Source: Chondrosia reniformis
Taxonomy: Eukaryota; Porifera; Demospongiae; Chondrillida; Chondrillidae
Direction: 5' to 3'
Assembly (NCBI GenBank): GCA_947172415.1
Contig: OX359189.1
Location: 3,982,501 to 4,046,500 of the forward strand
DNA: 64,000 bases
A model generated the notes under the pieces. That model ran no database searches and was not told where the DNA came from. It was given only the letters and a program-made list of their open reading frames with translations. Positions 49,377 to 62,300 of this stretch are shown here, one piece after another. Position 1 is the first letter of the stretch. Each line of letters starts with the position of its first letter. The position numbers and the translations under genes are program-made.

Positions 49377-52300
49377 TACTGGCTATATGTAGTAGTTGTG
49401 TGAACTAGTTATATGTACTAGTTGTATGTATTAGTTGTATGTACTAGTTGTATTTATTAAAAGTATGTACTTGTAATATGTTCTAATTATTAGTTGTATG
49501 TACTAGTTTTAAGTACTTGTTGTAGATTCTTGTACTTGTTATACTAGGTACTAGGAAGGTACTAGTTGTATGTACTAGAAACTAGTTGTCTGTACTAGTT
49601 GTATATGGTAGTTGAGTTGTATTTACAATTTGCATGTACTAGTTATATGTTTGTGAACTAGTTATATGTACTAGTTGTATGCACTAGCTGTATGTACTAG
49701 TTGTATGCACTAGCTGTATGTACTAGTTGTATGCCCTAGATATGAATCAGTTGTATATACAAGTTGTATGTACTAGTTGTATGCACTAGATGTTTGCACT
49801 ATTTACATGTATTAGTTATATGTAGTATTTGTGTGGACCAGTTATATGTGCTAGTTGTACCTATTGGTTGTATAAACTAGTTGTATGGACTATTTGTATG
49901 TTCTAGTTGTAGGTTCTAATACTAGTTATACTACGTACTAGCGAAGTACTAGTTGTATGCGCTTAATACTAGTTGTACATACTGGTTGTATGATCTAATT
50001 ATATGTATTAGATGTATGGACAAGTTGTGGGTAATTGTTGTATGTACTAGTTATATGTATTAGTTGTATGTACCAAGTGTTTGTATTAGAACTAGTTATA
50101 TTTACTAGTTTTAGGTACTAATTGTATATACTCGTTGCTACTTGTATTTACTAATTACTAGTTGTATGTTCTTGTTACTAGTTGTATGAACCAGTTGTAG
50201 GTATTATATAGTTGTATGTACTCGTTGCTACGTGTATGTACTAGTTCAATGTATTAGTTTATGTACTATTACTAGTTAAATTTACTAATTGTAGATACTA
50301 TTTGAATATACTAGTTCTATGTTTGAGTTGTATATACTAGTTATATGAACTAGTCGTAATACAAATTGTACGTAATCGATGAATTAATTGTATGTACAAG
50401 TTGTATGTACTAGTTCTATGTACTATTTGTATTATGCAGTCCTTCTATGTACTAGTTCTATGTACTAGGTTAATGTACTACTTGTATGTTCTAATTGTAT
50501 GAACTAGTTGTATGTACTAATGGAAGTACTTTCTAGTACTAGTTATATGAACTAGTGTTAGGACTAGTTGAATGTACTGGTTGTAAACACTAATTGTGTA
50601 TACTAGTTGTGTGTACTAGTTGTATGAACTAGTTATATGTACTAGTTGTATGTACTAGTTGTGTTTACTAGTTGTATGTACAAGTCGTATGTACCAGTTC
50701 TATGTACTATTAGTGTTTACTAGTTGCATGTACAAGTCGTATGTATTAGTTCTATGTACTAGTAGTGTGTACTCATTGCTACCTGTGTGTACTAGTTCTG
50801 TGTAGTAGTTTTATATACTAGTACTAGTTATGTTTACTAGATGTATGTACTAGTTGTACGTACTAGTTATATGTGAATGTTCTAGTTATATGTTCTAGTT
50901 ATATGTTCTAGTTGTATGTACAAGTTTTATATACTAATTGTATGTACTCTGTGTTTGTACTAGCTATATTTCCTATACATTTTATTAACTAGTTGTATGT
51001 ACTAGTACTAGTTATATTTACTAGTTGTAGGTACAAATTATATGTACTAATATAGGCTGTGTTTACTAGTTTTATATATATGTGTATGGACTAGTTGTAT
51101 GTACTAGTAGTAGTAAGCTTGAGTACTAGTTTATCTATTTACTAAGTGGGCACTAGTTAAATGTAATACTAGTTGGAGTTCTAGTTTAATGTCCTAGTTG
51201 TATGTACTATTTATATGTGTATGTTCAAGTCATAGGTACTAGTTGTAGGTACAAGTTGTATGAAGTAGTTGTTTGCACTAGTTGTATGTGCTAGTTGCGT
51301 GTACTAGTTGTATGTACTAGTTATATGCATTACTTGTTTGTACTTGTTATACGTACTAGTGAAATGTACTAGTAGTGTGTATATACTAGTTGTATGTACT
51401 AGTTTTATGTTATAGTTGTATGTACTAGTTGTATGTACTAGTGGTATGTACTAGATGCATGTACTACTTATATGGACCAGTTATATGTGTATATATTAGT
51501 TATATGTAGTAGATGGTGTCTACTAGTTTTATGATCTGGTTGTATGCACTAGTTGTGTGTACTAGTTGTGTACCACTTGTAGGTACTAGTTGTATGTACT
51601 AGGTATATGAACTTATTACTAGTTCCATGTACTAGTTGTAGGCACTAGTTTTATGTACTAGTTGTATTTACTAGTTGTATGTACTAGTTATATGAACTAG
51701 TTGTAGGTTCTGGTATTAGCAAAACTAGTTACTAAGTAAGTACTATTTGTATGTACAAGTACTAGTTATATTAACTAGTTATAGGTACCGGATATATGTA
51801 CTAGTTGAATGTAATAGTTATATGTACTAATTGCTTATTGTAGTTCTATATAATAGTTGTATGTACTAGTTATGTACTAGTTGTATGAACTGGTTGTATG
51901 TACTAGTTGTATTAACTAGTGGTTGGTACTTGTACTGGTAATATTTACTAACTGTAGGCACTAGTTGTATGTACTAGTTGTATGTACTAGGACTAGTTAT
52001 ATTTACTAGTTGTAGGTTATAGTTGGATGTACTAGTTGAATGCAATAGTTGTATGTACTAATTATAGGTATTAGTTGAATGTACTAGTTGTATGAACTAG
52101 TTATGCCCTAGTTGTGTGTACAAGTTGAATGTAATAACTGTATATATCAGTTAAGTACTAGTTGTATGTACTAGTTCTAATAACTAGTTGTGTGTACTAG
52201 GTGTATGTACTAATTGTATGTAATAGTTGTATGTACTAGTTGTACTTCTAGTTGTATGAACAAGTTGTGTGTGCTAGTACTAGTTATATCCGTAGTTGAA

Positions 52301-52560
52301 TTAGTTGGAGGTCTATTTTGATGTACTAGTTGTATGTACTATTTATATGTACCAGTTATATGTGAATGTTCTAGTCATAGGTACTAATTGTATGAACTAG
52401 TTGTTACTACTAATTGTATGTGCAAGTTGTATGAACTAGTTGTATATACTAGTTGTTTGTACTAGTTGTACGTACTAGTTGAATGTACTAGTTGTATGTA
52501 CTAGGGGTATGTAGTAGTTGTATATACTAGTTATGTACTAGGTATATGAACAAGTTTTAT
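49377..52560 (-). repeat. 13-bp satellite, reverse orientation, block 13
   Basis: Array after the composite transposon. The part at about 49880-50430 is closely repeated at about 61090-61640, including rarer landmarks such as CGTAATCGATG. No gene is seen. Confidence 0.93.
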
Positions 52561-52756
52561 ATTATAGAATAAGGATTCCTTATAACTGTGTCAAACTTAT
52601 CCTTGGGATGGTACATCCTTCGACTTTTGAGTGTTTAAAAACGCAGTTGGTTTGTCACTGACGAAGACCCCCAGGGTCGAAACGTTTGACAAAGAATCAA
52701 AAAACCAACTGCATTTTTAAACACTCAAAAGTCGAAGGATGTACCATCCCAAAGAT
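52561..52756 (+). mobile_element. 196-bp inverted-repeat insertion with hammerhead-like core
   Basis: Arms of about 50 bp (52599-52650 and 52701-52756, nearly perfect) flank a 44-base core. The insertion is bordered by AGTTTTAT on both sides (52553-52560 and 52757-52764). The uninterrupted satellite at about 32215 and 36165 has a single AGTTTTAT in the same context, which confirms the 8-bp duplication. No protein is encoded. Likely a short non-autonomous retroelement or a remnant of one. Confidence 0.8.
52651..52693 (+). ncRNA. Hammerhead ribozyme-like motif (type I, minimal stem III)
   Basis: In order: stem I strand TTTGTCA (52651-52657); the core CTGACGA (52658-52664), matching CUGANGA; stem II GACCC (52666-52670) with loop CCA and GGGTC (52674-52678); GAAA (52679-52682); C-G-T, so that ACGT forms a loop-less stem III; T at 52686 as position 17; and the second stem I strand TGACAAA (52687-52693), pairing 7 of 7. 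All invariant core bases of the family are present. A two-pair, loop-less stem III cannot close in a single molecule, but such forms are known in animal retroelements and satellites and can act as dimers. GUU instead of the usual GUC at the cleavage triplet fits the NUH rule but is usually slower. Activity is inferred. Confidence 0.65.
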
Positions 52757-55549
52757 AGTTTTATGTCCTAGTTGAATGTCCTACTTGTGTGTTCTAGTTG
52801 TATGTACCATTTATATGTACTAGTTGTATGTACTAGGTGTATGTACTTGTTATGTGTACTAGTTGTAAGTTCTAGTAGTAGTAAAACTAGATACTAAGTA
52901 GGTATTAGTTGTATGTACAAGGTCTAGTTATATTAACTAGTTGTAGGTACTAGTTATATGTACTAGCTGAATGTAATAGTTGCATGTACTAATTATTTAT
53001 AATAATTGTATGTACCAGTTTTATGTACTAGTTTTGTACTAGCTGTATGTACTAGCTGTATGTACTAGTAGTATTAACTAATGGTATGTACTAGTACTGG
53101 TAATATTTATTAACTGTAGGCACTAGTTGTATGTACTAGTTGTACATACTAGCACTGTTATATTTACTAGTTGTAGGTACTAGTTGTATGTAATAGTTGA
53201 ATGTAATAGTTGTATGAACTAGTTGTATGTACTAGTATTAGTTATATTTACTAGTTGTAAGTATTAGTAGTATGTACTAATAGTATATAGTAGTTGTATG
53301 TTCTAAGTGCATGAACTAGTTTTATGTTCTAGTTGTATGTACTTGTTATATACTAGTTGTATGTATAAGTTGTATATATTAGTTGTATGTAGTAGTTGTG
53401 TGTACTAGTGGTATGTATTAACTGTATGTATTAGCTATGGGCTAGATGCATGTACTAGTTCTAATAACTAGTTGCATTTACTAGTACTGGTAATATTTAC
53501 TAGTTGTAGGTACTGGTTTTATGCACTAGTTGTATGTACTAGTGCAAGCTATATTTACTAATTATAGGTATTAGCTTTATTTAGTAGCTGTAGGTTCTAA
53601 TTGTTCGAACTAGTTCTATGTACTAATTGTATATACTAGTTATGTACTAGTTATATGAACTAGTTTTAAGAACTAGTTCTGTGTACTAGTTGTTTGTACT
53701 AATAGAATGTACTATTTGTATGTACTATTTGTATGCACTAGGTGTATGTACTATTTATAGTTACCAATTATATTTGCATGTACTAGTTCTATGTACTAGT
53801 TGGGTACTATTTATAGGTACTAGTTGTAAGTTCTAGTACTAGTAAAATGAAGTACTAATTAGGTACTTGTTGTAAGTACTAATTGCATATACTAGTTGTA
53901 TGTACTAGTTGTATACCAGTTGGATGTACTAGTTGTATGTGCTAGTTGTATCAACTAGTTATATGTTCTAGTACCAGTAATATTTAATCGTTATATTTAC
54001 TAGTTGTATGTACTAGTACGAGTTATATATATTAGTTATATTTACCAGTTATATTTAGTAGTTGTTTGTACTGGTTGTATGTACTAGTTGTATGTACTAG
54101 TTGTAGCACTAATTCTATGTACTAGTTGTATGGACTATTTATATGTACTAATTATATATGTATGTACTAGTTATACCTAGTAGTTGTTTGTACTGGTTTT
54201 ATGTACTAGTTGTATGTACTATTTGTGTATACTTTTAAATGTACTACTTGTAGGTTCTAGTACTAGTTATACTAGGTACTAGGTAGGTGCTATTTGTATG
54301 TACTAGCACTAGTTATATTTACTAGTTGTAGGTACTAGTTGCATGGACTTTTTGAATGTTATAATTGTATGTACTAATTGTATGTACTAGTTGTGTGTAG
54401 TAGTTGTATGTTCTAATTGTATGAACTAGTTGTATGTACTACCTGTATGGACTAGTTATGTACTAGGTGTATGTACTTGTTGTATGTACTAGTTGTATGT
54501 CCTAGTTGTATTTACTACTTTTTTGTCCTAATTGAATGTACTACTTTTATGTACTAGTTGTAAGTACTATTAGTATGTACTAGTTGTAAATACTAGGTGT
54601 ATGTACTAGTTATGTGTACTAGTTGTAGGTTTCTAGTACTAGTTGTACCAGATATTAAGTAGTTATTAGTTGAATGTACAAGTACTAGTTATATTAAATA
54701 TTTGTAGGTACTACTTATATGAACTAGTCGATGTAATAGTTGCATGTGCTAATTGTATATTATAGTTATATGTACTAGTTATGTACTAGTTCTATGTAAT
54801 AGTTGTATGTACTAGTAGGATTAACTAGTGGAATGTACAAGTAAAGTAATATATACTAACTGTATGCACTAGCTGTATGTACTAGTTGTACATACTAGCA
54901 CTGGTTATATTTACTAGTTGTACGTACAAGTTGTCGGTGTTAGTTGAATGTTATAGTTGTATGAACTAGGTGTATGTAGTAGTACAAGTTATATTTATTA
55001 CTTGTAGGTATTAGTTGTATGTCTAAGTGTATGTAGTAGTTGTATGTTGTAATTGTATGAACTAGTTTTATGTACTAGTTGTATGTACTAGTTGTATACT
55101 AATGTATGTACTAGTGTTTGTACTAGTTCTACGTACAAACACTGGTTATATTTACTATTTGTAGGTATAAGTTGTATGTACTAGTTGTATGTAATAGTTG
55201 TATGTTCTTATTGTATGACCTAATTTTATGTACTAGTAGTATGTACTGGTTATATACTAGTTGTATGTATTCGTTGTATAAACTAGTATTATGTACTAGT
55301 TGTGTGTACTAGTTGTATGTATTAACTGTATGTATTAGTTATGTACTAATTGCATGTGCTAGTTCTAATATGTACTAGTCCTAGTAATATTTACTATTTG
55401 TAGGTACTAGTTTTATGAACTAACTAAATATATTCAGTAGTTGGAGGTCTAGTTTGATGTACTTGCTGTATTTACTATTTATATGTACCAGTTATATGTG
55501 AATTTTCTAGTCATAAGTACTAATTGTAAGTACAAATTGTATGAAATAG
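52757..55549 (-). repeat. 13-bp satellite, reverse orientation, block 14
   Basis: Array whose higher-order units match block 9 (for example about 53390-53560 with about 29660-29780 and 32810-32960). It ends at the third module junction. Confidence 0.93.
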
Positions 55550-55738
55550 CCTACCAAAGACCGTTCCTAGGATAAAAATGGTCCCCGAAGCTATACAACC
55601 TAACTCCGAGTTAAAAATGGCTGCTGCTTTCGAAAATATGGGCTATGAAGCCATACCGAAGACCGTTTCTAGGTTAAAATGGTCACCAAATTTGATTAAA
55701 GGGTCCCTGAAGCTCAAAGACCTATCTCTGAGTTAAAT
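55550..55738 (+). repeat. 123-bp repeat fragment, part 1 before MITE M5
   Basis: About one and a half monomers, starting at the same junction as the fragments at 23892 and 37512 (CTACCAAAGACCG here). Confidence 0.9.
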
Positions 55739-55824
55739 ATAAGAGTTGTATGTAGTAGCTATCTACTAGTTGTATATACAAGTTGTACATTCTAGTATTA
55801 TGTATTCATTCTATGAAATACTTG
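55739..55824 (-). repeat. Satellite patch embedded in the 123-bp repeat
   Basis: About 86 bases matching the 13-bp satellite at about 20390-20475 and 59290-59375 sit between two pieces of 123-bp repeat. Part of a monomer is replaced, so this looks like an ectopic exchange or conversion tract. Confidence 0.85.
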
Positions 55825-55967
55825 TAAGACCATTTCTAGGATAAAATGGCCTCCGAATTGGATAAAAGTGTCCCCGAAGCTCCACGACTTATCTCCGAGT
55901 TAAAATGGCTGCCGATTTCAAACATATAGGCTATAAATCTGTACCGAAGACTATTCCTAGGATAACA
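55825..55967 (+). repeat. 123-bp repeat fragment, part 2 before MITE M5
   Basis: Resumes in mid-monomer after the satellite patch and runs into the MITE at GATAACA. A minus-strand frame over 55836-56069 spans the junction and is not a gene. About 24 bases of monomer follow the MITE. Confidence 0.9.
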
Positions 55968-56262
55968 AGTAGTTCGAATTTTAAAACTCGTGGGGCTGCG
56001 GCCCCCGAATTTTGTTGGACTTCTTGGCCGCATCGCTGGGCTTTGACATATTACTCTTAATCCAAACAATTGAGGACGCTTAAGTGTCGTAAAAACTATA
56101 AATAGCGACAGAAAAGCTTCGTTAACTAAAGCTTCCTGAGCGCCACCATTTGCAAAAACGATGTATTGACATATAAATTAAGTGTTACAATAGTTACGTT
56201 TGAACTCATATTATACATCTCTCGCGTATAAAATGTGTTATAATAGTTGCATATGAACTCGC

Positions 56263-56313
<51 letters not shown>

Positions 56314-56366
56314 CCGTAACATGAAGCCATAAATAAATCGTTTTATGAAAACAATAGAGGGGGCTG
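55968..56366 (+). mobile_element. Palindrome-rich MITE, copy M5
   Basis: Starts AGTAGTTCGAA, carries the internal duplication around GTTGCATATGAACTC and a long TA run, and ends GGGGGCTG directly joined to CCGAACTC of the 123-bp monomer, as in M3. Confidence 0.82.
56264..56313. repeat. (TA)n microsatellite in MITE M5
   Basis: An almost pure TA run of about 50 bases. The same position in the other copies holds shorter TA runs, so its length varies between copies. Confidence 0.95.
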
Positions 56367-56390
56367 CCGAACTCTATTAAAAGGTCCCCC

Positions 56391-59300
56391 TGTTTGTATT
56401 ATTTATATCTACTGGTTATATTTTTATGTATTAGTTATATGTAGTAGGTGTGGGTACTATTTATATGTACTAGTTGTATGTATATACTAGTTGTATGTTC
56501 TAGTTGTATGTACTAGTTGAATGTAATAGTTGTAGGTTCTTGTACTAGTTATACTTGGTACTAGGAAGGTACTTGTTGTATGTACTAGTTGTATGTACTA
56601 GTTTTATGAACTAGGTGTATGTACTAGTTGCACGTACTATTTATAATAATTGGATATATGTGTATGTACTAGTTATATGTAGTAGGTGAATGTACTAGTT
56701 ATATGTCCTAGTTTCTTTTACTTGTATGTAGTAGCTATGTACTACTTGTATATACAAGTTGTACGTTCTAGTATTATGTACTCGTTCTATGAGCTAGTTG
56801 TATATACTAGTTTCTAGTTGTATGTACTAGTTGTATGTACTAGGTGCATGTACTATGTGTATGAACTATTTATAGTTTCTAGGTATATGTGTATGTACTA
56901 GTCATATGTAGTAGGTGGATGTACTAGTTTTATGTCCTAGTTGTTTGTACTAGTAGTATGGACTAGTTGTATGTACTAGTGGTGTGTAGTATTTTGATGT
57001 AATAGTTGCATGTACTAGTTTTATGTACTAGTACTAGTTATATTTACTAGTTGTAGGTACTAGTTATGTACGAGCTGGACGCACTAGTTTTACGTATGAA
57101 CTAGTTGTATGTAGTAGCTATATACAAGTTGTGTATACCAGTTGTACATTTTAGTATTATGTTCTCGTTCTATGAACTAGTTGTATGTACTAGTTTTATG
57201 TACTAGTTTTATGTACTCTTTGTATATATGTGCTATGTGTAAGTACTATTTATAAGTACCAGTTATATGTGTATGGACTAGTTATTTGTACTAGTTGTAT
57301 GCACTAGCTGTAAGTACTAGTTGTATGTACTACATATAATTACAAGATATATGTGTATTTACTGGGTATATGTAGTAGGTATATGTAATAGTTATTTGAC
57401 CTAGTTGTTTGGTCTAGTTGTATGTACTAGTTGAATGTACTAGTTGCAAGTACTAATTGCATGTTCTAGTTGTGTGTATTATTTGGTATGTACTAGTTGT
57501 ATGTATTAGTAGCATGTGCTAGGTGTATGCATGCGTTTTATGTACTAGTCCTAGTTATTTTCACTAGTTGTAGATACTAGTTGTATGTAGAAGTTGTATG
57601 TAGTAGTTGTTTGTTGGAATTGTTTGTACTAGTGGAATGTACTAATTGTATGTAATAGTTATGTAACAGTTGGACGTACTAGTTGTATGTATATACTAGT
57701 CATAAATATTAGCTATGAACTAGTTGCATATACAAGTGGTATGTTCTAGTACTATGTACTCGTTCTATGAACTAGTAGTATGTACTAGTTTCTAGTTGTA
57801 CACACTAGTAGTATGTACTAGTTGTATGTATTAGTAGCATTTGCTAGGTGTATGCATGCGTTTTATGTACTAGTCCTAGTTATTTTCACTAGTTGTAGAT
57901 ACTAGTTGTATGTAGAAGTTGTATGTAGTAGTTGTTTGTTGGAATTGTTTGTACTAGTGGAATGTACTAATTGTATGTAATAGTTATGTAACAGTTGGAC
58001 GTACTAGTTGTATGTATATACTAGTCATAAATATTAGCTATGAACTAGTTGCATATACAAGTTGTATGTTCTAGTATTATGTACTCGTTCTATGAACTAG
58101 TAGTATGTCCTAGTTTCTAGTTGTACACACTAGTAGTATGTACTAGTTGTATGTACTATGTGTATGTATTAGTTGTTGGTTCATGTACTAGTTATACTAG
58201 GTACTAGATAGGTTGTAGTTGTATGTACTAGATACTAGTTGCATGTACTAGTTGTATATACTAGTTTAATGAATTAGTTGTATGTATTATTTACATGTAC
58301 TAGTTGTATGTACGGCTTATATGTATTCGTTATATTTGTATGAACTAGATATATGCACTAGTTGAACGTGTTATTTATATGTACTATTTATATGTGTATG
58401 TACCAGTTATATGTACTAGCTGTATGTACTTGCTTTATATTCTAATTGCATGTACTAGTTGTATATACTAGTACTCGTTATATTTACTAATTGTAGGTAC
58501 TAGGTTTAGGAACAAGTTGTATGTGATAGTTGTATGTACTAGATATGAACCAGTTGTATGTACTAGTTGTATGCACTAGTTGTTTGTACTACCTGCGTAC
58601 TAGTTTTATGTACTAGTTGTATGTACTAAATATATGTAGTTGTTGTGTGTACTCGTTACATGCACTAGTTGTATATTTAAGTTGTATGTAGTAGTTGTAT
58701 GTAGTAGTTTTATGTACTAGATGTATGTTCTTGTTGTAGGTTCTAATACTAGTTATACTAGGTACCAGGGAAGGACTAGTTTTATGTGCTATATACTAGT
58801 TGTACGTACTAGTTGTGTGTAGTAATTATATGTATTACATGCAAGTAACAGTTGTGGGTAATTGTATGTACCAGTTGTATATGCTAGTTGTATGTACTAG
58901 GGACTAATTGTATGTACTAGTTGTATGTACTTGTTGTTTGAACTAGTTGTAGGTTCGAGTACAAGTTATACTAGGTATATTAGGAAGGAACTAATTTTTT
59001 GTACTGGTTGTTTATACTATTGTTATGTACTAGTTATGTGTATAAGTACTATTCATATATAGTAGCTATATGTACTAGTTATATATACTAGTTGTGTGTA
59101 CAAGTTGTTTGTACTAGATGTAGGTAATAGTTGTATGTACTAGTTGTATGTATGAGTTGTATGTTCTAAATATAGGTTCAAATGCTAGTTATACTAGGAC
59201 CTAGATAGGCACTAGTTGTTTGTACTAGATACTAGTTGATGTACTAGTTATATGTACTAGTTATGTGCAAGTTGTATGTATTAGTTGTACGTATATAAGA

Positions 59301-62300
59301 GTTGTATGTAGTACCTATCTACTAGTTGTATATACAAGTTGTACGTTCTAGTATTATGTATTCATTCTATGAAATACTTGTATGTATTAGTTTCTAGTTA
59401 TATGTAATATTTTTATGTACTATTCTTACGTACTATGTGTATGTATATACTATCTATAAGTACCAGTTATATGTGTATGTACTAGTTATATGTTTGTGAA
59501 ATAGTAATGGTTATATTTATGTGTACTAGGTATATTTACTAGTTGTATGTACTAGTTGTGTATACTAGATATGAACCAGTTGTATGTACAAGTTTTATGC
59601 ACTAGCTGTCTGTACTAGCTATGTATTAGTTGTATTTATTATTTATATGTACCAGTTGTATGCACTAGTTGTGTGTACTAGTTGTGTTTACTATTTATGT
59701 GTACTAATTGTATGCACTTGATGTATGTACTATTTGTATATACTAGTGGTAGGTTCCAGTACTAGTTATACTAGTTACTAGGTAGGTACTAGTTGTATGT
59801 ACGAGATACTAGTTGTATGTACTAGTTGTTTGTACTATTTATATGTACCAATTGTATGTAGTAGTTATATATACTAGTGGAGTGTAATTGTTGTCTGTAC
59901 TAGTTGTATATTCTATTTATAAGTACTATTTGTATGTACTGGTTGTATGAACTACTTATATGCACTCGTTATATTTGTATGTACAAGATATATGTACTAG
60001 TTTTATGGACTAGATATATGCAGTAGTTGTATGTACTAGTTATACGTACTAGTTGTACTTACTATTTATATTTACTAATCATATGTGTATTTACTAGCTG
60101 TATTTATATACTGGTTGTATGTGCTAATTGCACGTACTAGTTGTATTTACTACTACTATATACTTATATTTACTAGTTGTAGGTGCTAGTTGTATGTACT
60201 AGTTGTATGTGGTAGTTGTATGTACTATCGTATGTACTAGTTGTATGTATTAGTTGTATGTGGTAGTTGTATGTACTATCGTATGTACTAGTTGTATGTA
60301 CTAGTTGTATGTGGTAGTTGTTTGTACTAGCTGTGTACTAGTTTTATGTACTAGTTGTATTTATTAGTTGTATGTACTAATTGTATGTACTAGTTGTATG
60401 TACTAGATTTATGTACTGGCTATATGTAGTAGTTGTGTGAACTAGTTATATGTGCTAGTTGTATGTATTAGTTGTATGTACTAGTTGTATTTATTAGAAG
60501 TATTATGTATTAGTTATATGTAGTAGGTGTTTGTACTAGTTATATGTACTAGTTGCAAGTACTAGTTGTATGTGGTAGTTGTATGTAGTAGTTCTATGTA
60601 CAAATTGTATGAACTAGTTTTGTGTTCTAGTTGTATGTATATACTAGTAGTATATACTAGCTATGTAGTAGTTGTATGTTCTAGTTGGATGTACTAGTTT
60701 TATGTACTTGTTGTAGATTCTTGTACTTGTTATACTAGGCACTAGGAAGGTACTAGTTTAATGCATTAGAAACTACTACTAGTAGAAGGTACTAGTTGTA
60801 TGTACTAGTTTTATGAACTAGTTGTATGTACTAGTTGTATATAGTAGTTGAGTTGTATTTACAATTTGCATGTACTAGTTATATGTTTGTGAACTAGTTA
60901 TATGTACTAGTTGTATGTAATAGCTGTATGTACTAGTTGTCTGCACTAGATATGAATCAGTTGTATGTACAAGTTGTATGTACTCTTTGTATGCACTAGA
61001 TGTATGTACTATTTTCATGTATTAGTTATATGTAGTATTTGTGCGGACCAGTTATATGTGCTAGTTGTACCTGTTGGTTGTATATACTAGTTGTATGCAC
61101 AATTTGTATGTTCTAGTTGTAGGTTCTAATACTAGTTATACTATGTACTAGGGAAATACTAGTTGTATGTGCATAATACTAGTTGTACGTACTGGGTGTA
61201 TGATCTAATAATATGTATTAGATGTATGGACAAGTTGTGGGTAATTGTTGTATGTACTAGTCATATGTATTAGTTGTATGTACTAAGTGTATGTACTTTA
61301 TCAGTTCTTTGTACTAGAACTAGCTATATTTACTAGTTTTAGGTACTAATTGTATATACTCATTGCTACTTGTATTTACTAATTACTAGTTGTATGTACT
61401 TGTCACTAGTTGTATGAACCAGTTGTAGGTATTATACAGTTGTATGTACTTGTTGCTACGTGTATGTACTAGTTCAATGTATTAGTTTATATACTAGTAC
61501 TAGTTAAATTTACTAATTGTAGATACTATTTGAATATACTAGTTCTATGTTTGAGTTGTATATACTAGTTATATGAACTAGTCGTAGTACAAATTGTACG
61601 TAATCGATGTACGTACTAATTGTATGTACAAGTTGTATGTACTAGTTCTATGTACTATTTGTACGTACTCGTTACTAGTTGTATGTACCAGTTGTACGTT
61701 GTAGTTTTATGTTCTAGTACTGGTTATATATGCTAATTGTAGGTACTAATTGTATGTACTTTTTGTATGTGCAAGTAGTATATACAAGTTATGTTTGCTA
61801 GTTGTAAGTACTAGTCGAAAGTCCTATGTTCTAGTTATATGCACTATTTTTATGTACTAATTAATATGTACTAGTTGCATGTACTAGTTGTATGTATCAG
61901 TTATATGTAGTCCTTCTATGTACTAGTTCTATGTACTAGGTTAATGTACTACTTGTATGTTCTAATTGCATGAACTAGTTGTATGTACTAATTGGAAGTA
62001 CTTTCTAGTACTAGTTATATGAACTAGTGTTAGGACTAGTTGAATGTACTGGTTGTATAAACTAATTGTGTATACTAGTTGTGTGTACTAGTTGTATGAA
62101 CTAGTTATATGTACTAGTTGTATGTACAAGTTGTGTTTACTAGTTGTATGTACAAGTCGTATGTACTAGTTATATGTGCATGTTCTAGTTATATGTTCTA
62201 GTTATTTGTTCTAGTTGTATGTACTCGGTGTTTGTACTAGCTATATTTTCTATACATTTTAATATATTTTATTATATTTTCTAGTTGTATAAACTAGTTG

